From the NCBI GenBank assembly GCA_037127315.1, contig JBBBDQ010001688.1, forward strand, positions 360,001-424,000: 64,000 nucleotides of DNA, in the 5' to 3' direction. Within the stretch, counting starts at the first letter, position 1; each line of letters starts with the position of its first letter. The position numbers and the translations under genes are program-made. This DNA is from Ascarosepion bandense. Taxonomy: Eukaryota; Mollusca; Cephalopoda; Sepiida; Sepiidae. The notes beneath the pieces are model-generated. The model was not told the origin of the DNA, searched no databases, and saw only the letters and a program-made list of their open reading frames with translations. Shown here one piece after another: positions 11,275-21,822 of the stretch.

Positions 11275-12216
11275 ACAAGTTTTTCTTCTTATTATTCTTC
11301 TTCTTCTTCTTTATTTTTCTTTCTATTTTTCTTCTTTTTGTCTTCTCTTTTCTTCACCTATTCTTCTTCTTTTTCTTTTTTCTTATTTTTTCGTCTTTTT
11401 TCTTTTCTTCACCTATTCTTCTTCGTCTTTTTCTTTTTCTGCTTTTTTTCTTTGTTCTTTTCTGCACCTCTTCTTCTTTTTCTTTTTTTCTTCTTTTTTC
11501 TTCTTTTTCTTTTCTTCGCCTATTCTTCTTCTTTTTCTTCTTTTTTCTTCTTTTTTTCTTCACCTATTCTTCTTTTTCTTTTTTCTTTTTTCTTCTTTTT
11601 TCTTGACCCATTCTTCTTTTTGCTTTTTTTTCTTCACATATTCTTTTTCTTTTTTCTTCTTTTTTCTTTTCTTCACCTATTCTTCTTTTTCTTTTTTCTT
11701 CTTTTTCTTTTTTCTTTTTTCTTTTTTTCACCTATTCTTCTTCTTTTCCTTTTTTCTTCTTTTTTCTTCTTTCTGTTTCTTCACATATTTTTCTTCTTTT
11801 TATTTTTTCTTGTTTTTTCTTTTCTTCACCTATTCTTCTTCTTCTTTTTGTTCTTTTTCCGTCTTTTTTTTCTTCACCTATTGTTCTTTGTCTTTTTCTT
11901 TTTTCTTCTTTTTTTTCTTTGTTCTTTTCTTCACCTCTTCTTTTTCTTTTTTTCTTCTTTTCTTTTTTCTTCTTTTTTCTTTTTTTCACCTATTCTTCTT
12001 TTTTCTTCTTTTTTCTTTTCTTCACCTATTCTTCTTCTTTTTTCTTCTTTTTCTTCTTTTTTCACCTATTCTTCTTTTTTCTTTTTTCTACTTTTTTCTT
12101 CTTTTTTCTTTTCTTCACCTATTCTTTTTCTTCTTTTTCTTTTTTCTTCTTTTTTCTTCTTTTTTCTTTTCTTCAACTATTCTTCTTCTTTTTCTTTTTT
12201 CTTTTTTCTTCTTTTT
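11275..12216. repeat. 0.95-kb polypyrimidine minisatellite (TTC/TTTTTC with 'TTCACCTATTC')
   Basis: Nearly uninterrupted C/T on the plus strand. An irregular unit recurs: runs of TTTTTC/TTC punctuated by 'ttcttcacctattcttctt' every ~45-70 bp (about 17 occurrences). Overlapping frames of 347 and 359 residues (Phe/Ser/Leu) are consequences of a stop-free pyrimidine strand, not genes. Such tracts can form triplex DNA. Confidence 0.95.
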
Positions 12217-12332
12217 GCAACCAGAAAGCAATGGCAACGTATTGCGGGAAAATGTTCTACTCAGTCAGTCATGTCTCGGAAGAGGCATGATCACCGAAGG
12301 GTGTAACACTTATGACATTTACCTGACTGGCT
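12217..12332 (+). mobile_element. SINE-1 3' part, abutting the pyrimidine tract
   Basis: Begins 'gcaaccagaaagcaatggca' and continues through 'ttgcgggaaaatgttctac', 'catgtctcggaagaggcatg' to 'cctgactggct'. The 5' half is replaced by the pyrimidine minisatellite, so the array may have expanded inside a SINE copy. Confidence 0.75.
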
Positions 12333-12548
12333 CTTTCTTTTTCTAACGAGATTTTCCTGATTTATAATACTTTGCTTAGCTTTTGAAAGTCATCACTAGC
12401 ATTCACTGCCATACAGTAGAATTGATATTAAATATCAGTTCAGTATTATTTGTTCTGCATCTAAAGATATTTTCCTGTGTCTTAATACTTTACTAAGCTT
12501 TTGAAAAGCACATTTCTCTATCTCAATGCGCCTTCAGATTTTAGTATT

Positions 12549-12599
12549 TCTTCTTCTTCTTCTTCTTCTTCTTCTTCTTCTTCTTCTTCTTCTTCTTCT
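12549..12599. repeat. (TTC)n array at a LINE 3' end
   Basis: About 17 TTC triplets that directly continue the tail of the adjoining minus-strand RTE-type LINE (tail read as GAA). The lysine and glutamate runs in the overlapping frames come from this array. Confidence 0.9.
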
Positions 12600-13640
12600 G
12601 TGGGCCATGTCCTTTCAATACGCAGGCGATCACGGCTCTCCGCATCTCCCTGTCCCTGGTGGCTCTTAGAACGCTTTCTCCTGTTGCACCATGCAACCCT
12701 CGTTCCGTCATCCACCTGATCAGGTCCTTCAAATATGTTATCCGCTGCTTTCCCCTGTTTTTTCCCTCTATCTGGCTTGTCAGTATCAGGTTCTCCAAGC
12801 CCTCCTTCCTCATTGCATGTCCCAGGAACATTAGTTGTCTCTTCCTGATGCTCGGAATTAATTTCCTTTTCGTCTCCATCCTTTCCAAAACCTTGTTATT
12901 GCTCACATGCTCGGTCCATGATATCCGCAGCATCCTTCTGTAGAACCACATTTTAGCTGCTTCAAGTTTTTCCTTCGTCTTCGAAGATATCTTCCGACAT
13001 TCAGTGCCATATTGAAGAACCGATATCACCAGTACTCTCTTCCTTGTTTCTAGCGAAATTGTCCTGTTTCTTAATACTTTACTCAACTTCTGGAATGCTT
13101 CTTTCGCCATGCCAATTCGCCTTCGGATCTCAGTGTCGCACATTCCGTCTTCTGTTAGAACACTTCCCAGGTATTTAAATTTCTGTACCTGCTTGATTTT
13201 AGAATCCCTCACCTGTAATTTGCATTTTCGTTAAAAAAATTTCCCAGATTTTAAATAGGTGTACTTGCTCGATTTTGGCATCTCCAATTTGTAATTTGGA
13301 TGTTGTTCCGTCCTTTTTGCTAACAAAGATACATTCTGTCTTCATTGGCTTCTGTAGGAATTCTTGTAGTTACCTTTCTGTGTCTGTTATCAACACTATG
13401 ACATTTGCATATCTTACGTTGTTAAGATTATCACCGCCAGTAGTGAATTCTAGTAGGACGTCTACTTCTCTTAGAATCGCCTCAAAGTAGAAATTATATA
13501 AGTCTGGTAAGAAGACCCATTATTGTTTTACTCTCCTTTCTATTTTTGTACATATACTGGCTTCCTTTTCTATCGGATTCAGGTAGTTTGCTCCCTGTAT
13601 TGTTTCTGGATCTTCAACCAAAATTTCTAGACTTTATATA
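12600..13640 (-). pseudogene. RTE/CFDP2-like LINE, RT C-terminal half
   Basis: The longest RTE-type fragment. On the minus strand: 'NVRYANVIVLITDTER' (a degraded YADD block), 'FLQKPMKTECIFVSKKDG', 'KIKQVQKFKYLGSVLTEDG', 'TEIRRRIGMAKEAFQKL', 'YGTECRKISSKTKEKLEA', 'WFYRRMLRISW', 'FLGHAMRKEGLENL' and the end at 12600. The second D of YADD is replaced by N and there is a small internal duplication near 13210-13290 ('GDAKIEQV' and 'SKIKQVQ' regions). It is open from 13212 to 12541 but has no start or endonuclease. Confidence 0.85.
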
Positions 13641-13664
13641 GTCTTAAGACTCCCGCGCATTTTT

Positions 13665-13935
13665 TTCTGTTTGTTGACTTATCTACGGTCGGATGTATCT
13701 GTTAATCACACCCGACAGTCAATTGCTTTTCAGGCATGTTGTTGTTTATTTTTTCAGTAGCAGTTTTTTAATATCATCTACGACCGGATGTCAACCTCCC
13801 TCGTCCTTTGTTGACTTTTATCTACGGTCGGATGTATCTGTCACCCACATCATTGCCGGGATATCGCCTTTCAAGCCGAATGTCACTTTTGTTGACTTTG
13901 CCTACGGCTGGACATACCTTCCAATTACTTTCGCG
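13665..13935. repeat. degenerate short repeats 'ttgttgacttatctacggtcggatgt'-type
   Basis: Four related segments at about 13671, 13775, 13810 and 13888 share 'gttgac', 'tctacggtcgga' and 'tgtatctgt' with substitutions. The spacing is uneven, so this is an old decayed array. Confidence 0.55.
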
Positions 13936-14480
13936 TTCAAGGTAAGATATTACGCTCACATTTTATCGAAAAACTAACAAATTCAGTTCATATGGCAAGA
14001 TGTTACTGGGATAATCTGAATATTGTTAATGATGTTTGAGCCGCACCTCGAAGGTCATCATCTGGTAAAGATCTGTTAGCGGCGCAGTATTTACGTTTAT
14101 GTACAGGTTCTTATAATAATGAAAACTCATACTAGAGGTGCGTTATGTAAGGATTTTTGTGGATTTTCGTCGCCAATTTGTTGTGTGTGGCAAAACTTCG
14201 CCGCAAAGTTGTAGAGACCGGTTTGTGCCGGAAGTAAAACACGGAACAAGAAGGTAGGTTCAAAACAGTGTATTAGTATAACAAGATACAACATATCCAA
14301 AAGAAGTGTTAATAATAAGTAATTTAGAAATAAGTCCGAAGGTATTATTCCGCTGCCTGACTAGTAGCTGTCGTTAAGTGGTTCTTGTTAACTGCTGTAC
14401 TTGACTGCTCTCAACTGCTCGTAGTTAGTTGACTGCTCGTAATTGCATTATTTATTCGCCTTCCCACTCAAGGCAAAATC
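13936..14480. other. unassigned stretch
   Basis: No gene found. Near 14390-14440 there are local 'actgctcgtagtt' and 'gactgctcgtaat' duplications. Possibly an LTR-like repeat, but no terminal repeats were identified. Confidence 0.35.
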
Positions 14481-14481
14481 T

Positions 14482-14612
14482 GGCCAGAAGATTATCCCGC
14501 AGTAGATTACCATTGCTTTCTGCTGTAGACTGCTTGCCAGCCAAGGCTATAGAACCCAATCTGTCCTGTTATTTGACTCATAGATAGAGGAGGAAGAGAT
14601 GTAATATTATTA
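14482..14612 (-). mobile_element. SINE-1 internal fragment
   Basis: Contains only the middle of SINE-1 ('agaagattatcccgcagtag', 'tagaacccaatctgtcctgt'). Both ends are missing. Confidence 0.75.
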
Positions 14613-14717
14613 AGCAGTAATCAGTGGAGGTTCAGTTTATTACTACATAACAATAGAAAACCGATCCCCCAAATTATGACCAGTAGAAGCCTTAATCATG
14701 ACTCCAACTATTATATT

Positions 14718-15003
14718 CAGTCAGTCAGTTAAGTGCAATACGTGATACACGCTCGAAAGAAACATGACTGAATGAGCAGAAGATTATCTCGCAGTAGGTT
14801 GTCATTGCTTTCTGGGGTAAACTGGTTGCCAGCCAAGACTAGGACCCAATCTGTTCTATTATTTAACCCATAACTAGAGGGAAGAGACGGATTAATACTT
14901 TTTTCAAGGGTATTTGCGCGTAAGTGAAAGCAAAGAATTCAACTGGAATTCGAACTCGGTTCACCGTTTTTTCGTTCCAAGCCGATATCCACTGTACCAC
15001 AAG
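14718..15003 (-). mobile_element. SINE-1, full-length with internal deletion
   Basis: Complete ends, but the 'ttgggcgatcatgt' segment is deleted between 'gatacacgct' and 'cgaaagaaacatgac'. Confidence 0.85.
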
Positions 15004-15324
15004 GAGAAAAATAACATGGGTGAGGAGGTTAGATGTACAGTGTTAATTATTAAGGGAGGTTGTGTTTACACAGTCTTATTGTGCTAAGGAGAGGTCAGTT
15101 CAGGCGTCAATTACTGAGTATGTGTTCATTTGCCGACTAATATAGAGTTAAATTGAACAGATATTTTAGTTGAGATTTGGGAACATCGAAAATGATCCAA
15201 TGACATGACAGTGAGTAACGCGTTTTAAACTTAGGCAGTGTAATCGCAACAGATAATCAAGTATTTATTAAAAAATGTTTCTGAATCATTATTAATTCCT
15301 TTTGTTGTTGTTTTTAATATTTTA
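15004..15324. other. unassigned stretch
   Basis: No recognised feature; ordinary AT-rich DNA. Confidence 0.4.
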
Positions 15325-15554
15325 CTTCAAGCAAGGCAATAAAGCCACTCAGATGCAATGGATTACGGAGTGTCCGAGAATATGAGAAAAAACATTATCA
15401 ATGAGAGAAAACAATAAAAGAACAGGAATTAAGAAGACAGCAGATAATGATTGACATTGCATTTAAATTTTTGAAGATCAAAGTTGAGTGGAAAGCAAGA
15501 AGCCGCAAAAGTGTTTCCACAGCAAGAAACAAAACTGTTAACATAGGACTTATA
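15325..15554 (-). pseudogene. old LINE-A 3' fragment
   Basis: Shares the ordered words 'caagcaaggcaataaagcca', 'caataaaagaacagg', 'attgacattgcatttaaa', 'agcaagaagccgcaaaag' and 'ttaacataggactt' with LINE-A 3' relics at 16235, 52613 and 55610. No readable frame remains. Confidence 0.55.
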
Positions 15555-16230
15555 CTAGCAGTATAGCCCGGCGTTGCTCAGGTGTAATGAAAGCTTAAAA
15601 CTAATCAATGGTCTTGGAGCTCAGACTCTTTGGACGTTGGCAAGAAAGACTAAAAAGCAATAGTTGTTTCCAGTTAAAGCGAAACCGGAGACTGAAAGAA
15701 AAATGAATGGATATAAGTCAAATTATGATTTCCTGGTATTGATATCAAATAAGTTTTTTCGTCGTAAACTGAATTTTGAAGGCTAAAAAAGTCCTCTGAG
15801 TAAATGGTATCATGGCTGAGACTAAGAACTACAATTATACCTACTTAGAGCCAAACCCGAAGCAATACAGACATACAGGCAGATAAACAGACAAACACAA
15901 ACGCCTTTACTTTTATATATATATATTATCGATTTTCTGCACTATTGTAAGAACTGCAACCTTGAAACTTCTGAATATTGTTTCTTATGTTTTTGTCTAT
16001 GCGTGTATCAAATTTGATTAAAATCAGACCACTCCTTCTATAACCCGATTTTTTCAATTCTCGATTTTCGATATTTATCGGTGGTACCTAGCTAAGAACA
16101 CTCGCAGACGCTTATAGTACAACTGTGTAAATTTTCAAGAAAATCGGTTCAGCTGTTTCGGAGTCTATAGGTAACGGATACACACACACTTACACACACA
16201 CACAAAGTTCCATTTATAAATAAGTTTAGA
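15555..16230 (-). mobile_element. Helitron-like non-autonomous element (676 bp)
   Basis: On the minus strand it starts 'TCTAAACTTATTTATAAATG' followed by a TG-rich segment, and ends 'GCCGGGCTATACTGCTAG'. It is flanked by A on the 5' side and T on the 3' side, the insertion signature of Helitrons. The inner segment 'gaaacagctgaaccgatttt' (reverse of 'aaaatcggttcagctgtttc') is shared with 28948-29541. No coding capacity. Confidence 0.6.
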
Positions 16231-16234
16231 TGAG

Positions 16235-16440
16235 ATGAAGAAAACATAATTAAGGAGAGAGAACAATAAAAGAACAGGAATTAAGAAAACTGAAGACAAC
16301 CACTGATGTTACATTTAAGCTTTTGAAGATCGAAGTTGTCTGGGAAGAAAGAAGCTGGAAGGGATTTAAACACGTGGAAAGTTCGAGAGTGTTGATAATA
16401 CAGCAACGATCACTTACTGATTCGTACGAAAAATTTATTT
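16235..16440 (-). pseudogene. old LINE-A 3' fragment
   Basis: Second diverged copy of the LINE-A 3' region directly after the Helitron-like element ('gaacaataaaagaacagg', 'ttttgaagatcgaagttg', 'acacgtggaaagttcgag'). Confidence 0.5.
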
Positions 16441-16549
16441 TCTAATGAGTAAGTAATATATCAAGGAGATAATGAAAATTCTAAGATATTATTCCCCCCT
16501 TTTATTAACGACTTGATGACTAGACAACAATAATTCTTTGGGTGCTTTC

Positions 16550-16960
16550 TTTCTTCAAACCTACGTCCCCCAAGTTAATTTATGAATTTTTTTATTAATC
16601 TTGCATATTTATTCATTATTGTCTATCGGATTGAATATACGAGAAATCTTATTTAAAAAAGTTGCATTCACCGGCAGGATTTCAACCTAACTTTATTTCA
16701 CTCAGAATAGAGGACGCTACCATTAAACCCAGCAAGCCTTAAGCAAATTGGCCACGAAGATCAGTCGAGTTTGAACCTGAGACTGCTTGACTACTTCACT
16801 AAATCATTATAATCTAAAAAGAAAATCTTACAATTTAAATTTTTTTATCGCTTTAAATGATCTGCAAATGGTTGATAAACGCTAAAAACGAATCAGTCAC
16901 TCAATTTTTGTAACGTACAATCTGATTACAATCAGAATAGCAATATAACAATACGCCAGC
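16550..16960 (-). mobile_element. SINE-3, tRNA-derived
   Basis: Minus-strand sequence shows two box B-like motifs, 'CAGGTTCAAACTCGACTG' near 16775-16795 and 'AGGTTGAAATCCTGCCGG' near 16672-16690. Between them lies a box A-like 'GGGTTTAATGGTAGCG'. The whole 250-400 bp aligns with 20600-20840 on the plus strand, so this is a dispersed family. The dimeric tRNA-like layout is inferred. Confidence 0.55.
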
Positions 16961-17279
16961 GTTTCTGAGTAAACTTAAACATTGGAATACAAAATTGATT
17001 TTTCTTATACTTTTATGTTTAAAGCTTTTAATTTTTCTATGATTCATTCATAATTGCTTTTTAAAGTAATACTGATACGCTGTGCCGTGTTTAGCAACAT
17101 CACGCCCCCTCCCCTGCAGGATGCACATTGTGGCCCCTCTACCCGAAGAATGCAACTTGCGCCCGTACCCCGAACAATATGGGAAAAAACTTTGAAATCA
17201 AGTAGATGTTCACAAAAACTAAGAGGAGGGATTGTGATATACTTAATGACCGGTCTAAATTGATCAACATCAGACAGAG

Positions 17280-17280
<1 letters not shown>

Positions 17281-17371
<91 letters not shown>

Positions 17372-17375
17372 AAGA
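17281..17375. repeat. (TG)n then (GA)n microsatellite
   Basis: About 38 TG units followed by a GA run. The cysteine/valine-rich frame across it is an artefact. An AGGT tetranucleotide run follows at 17438-17464. Confidence 0.95.
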
Positions 17376-17533
17376 GAGAGAAATTTTACCGACAAAAATA
17401 TTATTTCAATCATTTAATTAAAAGCGTGACACACATAGGTAGGTAGGTAGGTAGGTAGGTAGGTACTACAGTATTATTATATAAATCACTGCCTTGCCCG
17501 GTCAGTGCAAGTTGTTTATATTAGGACCGGGCC

Positions 17534-17562
17534 TTATATATATATATATATATATATATACC
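17534..17562. repeat. (TA)n array flanking a mariner-like piece
   Basis: Pure TA run abutting the left end of the mariner-like element, consistent with insertion at TA. Confidence 0.85.
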
Positions 17563-17780
17563 CACACAGAGTGGGCCATAAGTCGGGTACCAAAGCATTT
17601 AAAACAATTCTGGTAATAATAAACGTTATTTTATTAAAACCAAGCTTAACTAATGAACTGAGAAACCCGTTGTACACGCTGGTACAATCAGAAATGCTCA
17701 AAGTGCTCGCCATTTGCATTGATGCACAATTCCATCACTTCACGTAATTCTTTGGTGCGCGACTTAGGGCCCACCCTGTA
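17563..17780 (-). mobile_element. short mariner-like element with transposase C-terminus
   Basis: Terminal inverted repeats: left 'gagtgggccataagtcgggt', right 'gcgacttagggcccaccctg'. On the minus strand, just inside the right end, a frame reads 'KELREVMELCINANGEHFEHF' then stop, the usual C-terminal ending of mariner-family transposases (compare '...GGHFEHL'). The rest of the transposase is missing. Confidence 0.6.
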
Positions 17781-18160
17781 TATATGGGGTTTCTCGAAAG
17801 ATCATGCCGATTTTTAGTCATCCATGGACAAACACACGTCAAAGTTATCGACAGGTATATACTTACATTTCCGATGAGAGCACAACTGGATGCTTGTTTG
17901 ATTTAATCCGATCGTTCCTATCACTTCACGTAATTCTTTGGTGCGCGATTTAGGGCCCCGCCCTGTATATATGGGGTTTCTCGAAAGATCATGCCGATTT
18001 TTAGTCATCCATGGACAAACACACGTCAAAGTTATCGACAGATATATACTTACATTTCCGATGAGAGCACAACTGGATGCTTGTTTGATTTAATCCGATC
18101 GTTCCTATCACTTCACGTAATTCTTTGCTGCGCGACTTATGGCCCACCCTGTATATAAAG
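17774..18160. repeat. 187-bp tandem duplication sharing mariner end sequence
   Basis: Two nearly identical 187-bp units begin at 17774 and 17961. Each runs from 'ccctgtatatatggggttt' through 'gatcatgccgatttttagtc' and 'cgatcgttcctatcacttca' to the next 'ccctgta'. The last ~45 bp of every unit equal the right end of the adjoining mariner-like element. They differ at only a few positions, so the duplication is recent. Confidence 0.85.
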
Positions 18161-18280
18161 AAGCGGACAGAGCAAGACGGGTTGATAGATGTCTATTTCA
18201 ACATAAAAGTATGAGAATAATTTTCCAGTTAATCCTAATAATTATTTTTTTTATTTATTTATTTTTTTTCATTACAATAG

Positions 18281-18395
18281 ATCTGCGGAGCCAAGGAGCC
18301 TTACGGCTTCCCGGAGCCTTGCGGCCCATAGGGAAATTGCGGCCTCCTCGCAATTCCGGGGTCTGCGGGGACCCTAAGCACAGCCCTGCTGATGC
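18281..18395. other. short GC-rich island
   Basis: About 115 bp of much higher GC than the surroundings, with internal near-repeats ('gagccttacggcttcccgga', 'gagccttgcggcccatag'). No frame or RNA family recognised. Confidence 0.4.
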
Positions 18396-18419
18396 GTTAA
18401 ACTCAATGAAAATTAGCTA

Positions 18420-18975
18420 TTTAATGGTCAGAAATATATAACTAAAGAAATTAAATTCCTTTAAGCTGAGCTTCGACTTATTGATAAACTACTTTGTGAT
18501 TGGATAGTAAAATTGACTTTCTGATCGGTTCGATGAATTTAGTTTATAATTGGTTAGAAATATATAACTCAAGTAATTAAAATGTCTTTAATATGTGCTC
18601 CTAATTACACTGTACTGCTTGTTGGTTGGAGAGTTAATAACTTTTCCTGATTGGTTCGATAAATTTATTGGTTAGAAATATATGCGTGAAGAAAATTTTA
18701 AATCTTCATAAGTAGCGACCCACTTTTGATACACTGCTTGTTGATTCGATAGCAATATTCATTTTTTGATTGGATCGAAAGATTTATTTATTTTCTGACT
18801 GGTTAGAAATAAATGACTAAAGAAATGAACATTTTATAAGCCAGTTTTTGATTACCTGCTTGTTGATTTGACAGCAGTATTTATTCTGTGATTGGTTCCG
18901 TGATTTTATTTATTTTTGGAATGGTTAGTAATATATTACTGAATAAATAAAAATCTTATAACTTATCATCCCACT
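18420..18975. repeat. degenerate ~110-130-bp tandem repeat, about 4 copies
   Basis: Recurrent order: 'gattggttcgataaatt', 'tggttagaaatatata', 'taaagaaat', 'ctgcttgttgatt', seen near 18480, 18600, 18740 and 18850 with strong divergence. Confidence 0.7.
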
Positions 18976-19690
18976 TTTTTTTCTTCTGCTGAATGCCGTC
19001 CGCTGCAGTAAGCGTGGCTTTTCCGTCTGCCAAAGTGATGTTAATGAAAGTCGTCATTTTATTAACCTACATTAGCATCTCTGGGAAGGAAAAATGTACG
19101 GAAGGAAAGCGAAAACAAAAAAAAAAATACGACTGCATGAGTTGATACACTGCGTTAAAATGACATGTTTTACTGTCGACAATGGAGATACTTAACCAAA
19201 AACACTTATTCAAAGCAAAAGGCAAAGACCTTTATTCGAATACGGATCAAGCCTTAAAATACATACACTTGATTGATTGAGATTAATAAATGTGATCGCG
19301 ACTCACGGTGGGTTAGTGAAATGTACTTGAGCCACTTTCTGAAATCTAAACAAATGATCTAATATCAGTTTTTTTTTGTTTTTTTTTTGTCTGTTATTTT
19401 TTTATTATTTAAAAACTAGTAAATTTTCTTGGTTGGACAAGGCAATTTTCACCAAATAATTGAATACTTAAATTCAATTTGTTGTGGAAAATATTTTAAT
19501 AGTTTTGCGGTTTAACTTAAAAGAGACGCGTTTGGATGATATTTCACTCATTGGCTCATTTGAATCAATTAAATGCTTCATACGCACAAAAGTAACTTTT
19601 TTTTTTTTTACATCGGAACATAAAAAAGATGTATATAATTCCAGGCATTATTTTTCTGAGTAAAGATCTTGATGCATTACAACATAATTT
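18976..19690. other. unassigned stretch
   Basis: Non-coding, with poly-T runs (19362-19404, 19597-19609). No repeat family assigned. Confidence 0.4.
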
Positions 19691-19699
19691 CATTCTTTC

Positions 19700-20160
19700 T
19701 ATTATCCCGATTTGTTTAAATTACAGCGTTTCAGATACTTTTGTCTGTGACGCGATATCTTGTTTCAAATATCGATTGCATTATTCTAACTATTATCCTG
19801 ATCTTTGTTTTAATTATGACGTTTCAGTTGTTTAGTTTGAGATTAGGTATTGTTTCATGAACTCATTGGGACTATTATCCTGATCTTTGTTTTAATTATG
19901 ATGTTTCAGTTGTTTAGTTTGAGATTAGGTATTGTTTCATTAACTCATTGGGACTATTATCCTGATCTTTGTTTTAATTATGACGTTTCAGTTGTTTAGT
20001 TTGAGATGAGGTATTGTTTCATTAACTTATTAGGACTATTATCCTGATCTTTGTTTTAATTATGACGTTTCAGTTGTTTAGTTAGAGATGAGGTATTGTT
20101 TCATTAACTCATTGTGACTATTATCCCTATCTTTGTTTTAATTACGACCTTCTTCCGAAT
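19700..20160. repeat. 82-bp tandem satellite, about 5 copies
   Basis: 'actattatcctgatctttg' starts at 19789, 19871, 19953, 20035 and 20117, an exact 82-bp period. The unit continues 'attatgacgtttcagttg', 'tttagtttgagattagg', 'tattgtttcattaactc'. A more diverged copy precedes at about 19697. No conserved reading frame (82 is not a multiple of 3). Confidence 0.95.
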
Positions 20161-20599
20161 AAGGTCATTTATTTTGTTTAGTATACTTCTTAAATGCTGT
20201 GGATTTTATTTGTTATATATTTTTTAAGCATACTAGCTATTAGCCATGTAAATATCCACGGATGTGTTTGTATTTTAATAAAAGATCTTTTAAGTGGAAT
20301 GAACGACAAATGTTGCTTTCGATTTGTAAAAAATACTCAATGTAATTTTTCTAAATTTTGAATTTTTCTTTTTTTTATTAAGAAATATTTGGTTTAAAAC
20401 AGAAATATTTTTTAATTATAAGAGACAATTTAATTGTTAAAATGAATTCGAAATATTGTAATCGTTAAAATGCAATAAAAAATTAAAAAGCTAATATTCA
20501 TAGAGTTTAATGCATCCGTGTTTTTTAAAAAGCAATTAAGAACGTATCATGGGAAAATTACCAGCGTTAAGCATTAAATTTTAGATTGTAAGCTTTTTT

Positions 20600-20840
20600 T
20601 AGATTATAATGATTTTAGTGAAGCAGTCACAGGTTAAAACTCGACTGATCTTCGTGGCCAATCTGGTTAAGGCGTGTTGGGTTTACTCTGAGAGACGTAA
20701 GTTGAAATACTTTCGGAGAATGCAACTTTTTTTTAATAAGATTTCAATCCGGGAGACGACAATGAATAAATATATGTCAAATTAATAAAAACAAATCCAT
20801 AAACTAACTTGACTATAAACAGGAGTTGTTCAAGCAAGGC
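20600..20840 (+). mobile_element. SINE-3, tRNA-derived, second copy
   Basis: Aligns with 16550-16960 in opposite orientation: 'gattataatgattttagtga', 'ggttaaaactcgactgatct', 'cgtggccaatctggttaagg', 'gagaatgcaact'. Box B-like motifs are decayed. Confidence 0.55.
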
Positions 20841-20998
20841 CAAATTTAGTGCCTTCAAGTGAAACTTCACTCGTAAAATCTCCTGAAATTTTTTTATATC
20901 TGTACATTTGCATGATAAAAAATAAAAAAATAAACAGAGAATTTCGGTTATGAATGAATTTTTTTTTATTAATTCGATAAAGTAATTTTATTAAAAAA

Positions 20999-21009
20999 AT
21001 ACCCTGGCA

Positions 21010-21052
<43 letters not shown>

Positions 21053-21436
21053 TAAAAAAGGATTAATTCAATGATCTTGAATGACCATTTCGATATAAAA
21101 AATCCCCACGGAGGATAACACATCACCTCAGCAACAGAAAAATCTTTTCAGAAACTTTTTTTTTCTGTTGCTGAGGTGATGTGTTATCCCCGTGGGGATT
21201 TTCATATCGAAATGGTCATTCAACATCATTGAATTAATCCTTTTTTAATTTATATTTGCTCTGTAATGTTTTATTACATGGAGCTCTCTTCCTGTATCAT
21301 TTTTTAATTTTAAAATAAAATTTTTAATATTAATTAGGATCGGGTTTTTGGAATTTAACTTCCTGCTTTTTTCACTTGGATTAAAGTATCTGAATTAAAA
21401 AAAAAAAAAATATATATATATATATCACTGCCAGGG

Positions 21437-21442
<6 letters not shown>
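20999..21442. repeat. nested inverted repeat around (TA)n
   Basis: The outer arms 'taccctggcagtgatata' (20999-21016) and its reverse complement (about 21421-21440) enclose two (TA)n runs. Inside them a near-perfect palindrome has arms of about 95 bp (21054-21147 and 21153-21249; shared 'acacatcacctcagcaacag' and 'ccatttcgatat'). The geometry is like the ribozyme-bearing pairs nearby, but I find no intact hammerhead core here. Confidence 0.85.

Positions 21443-21486
<44 letters not shown>
21443..21486. repeat. (TA)n array
   Basis: Pure TA run joining the palindrome to the next inverted-repeat unit. Confidence 0.95.
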
Positions 21487-21487
<1 letters not shown>

Positions 21488-21528
21488 TAATATTTTTAAT
21501 TCATGAGTTTCTAGTAAAAACATAGTTT

Positions 21529-21587
21529 ACTGCAACACATGATCCATTGTTTTTTCGTACTATCTTATTAACACCTCGTCAGGCAGT
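21529..21587 (-). ncRNA. hammerhead ribozyme-like motif, stem II decayed
   Basis: Minus strand: stem I ACUGC (21587-21583) pairs with GCAGU (21533-21529). The core CUGACGA is intact (position 7 may be any base). Stem II has lost most pairs compared with the sister copy. GAAAA and a hairpin stem III follow. Probably inactive. Confidence 0.55.
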
Positions 21588-21763
21588 GAAATATTTTTTT
21601 ACTGTTAGGAATTATTATATATAGAAGCTTAGAAAACAAAACAATTTTTACCAAATCCAGACAATTAAGGGGGAGGATTTTTTTAATTGTTTGGATTTAG
21701 TAACAAGCTGTGCTGTTTTCTAAGCTTCTACATAAAATAATTCCTAACAACAAAAAATATTTC

Positions 21764-21822
21764 ACTGCCTAACGAGGTGTTAATAAGTTAATACCGAAAC
21801 ACAATGGCTCTTGTGTTGCAGT
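21764..21822 (+). ncRNA. hammerhead ribozyme-like motif, one core mutation
   Basis: Stem I ACUGC (21764-21768) with GCAGU (21818-21822), 5 bp. Stem II is 8 bp (21776-21783 with 21788-21795) with loop UAAG. GAA is at 21796-21798. Stem III ACACAA (21799-21804) pairs with UUGUGU (21811-21816), 6 bp. U17 at 21817 is the predicted cleavage base. The core reads CUAACGA, so invariant G5 is A. The inverted sister copy keeps G5. Confidence 0.7.

Noticed and set aside
11263..12346. Overlapping open frames of 347 and 359 residues
   Set aside because: Both are Phe/Ser/Leu-only translations of a stop-free polypyrimidine repeat; no start context or family motif.
21054..21249. Hammerhead in the palindrome with 'cgaaatggtc'
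   Set aside because: No CUGANGA strand in register; only the GAAA-GUC side resembles the motif.
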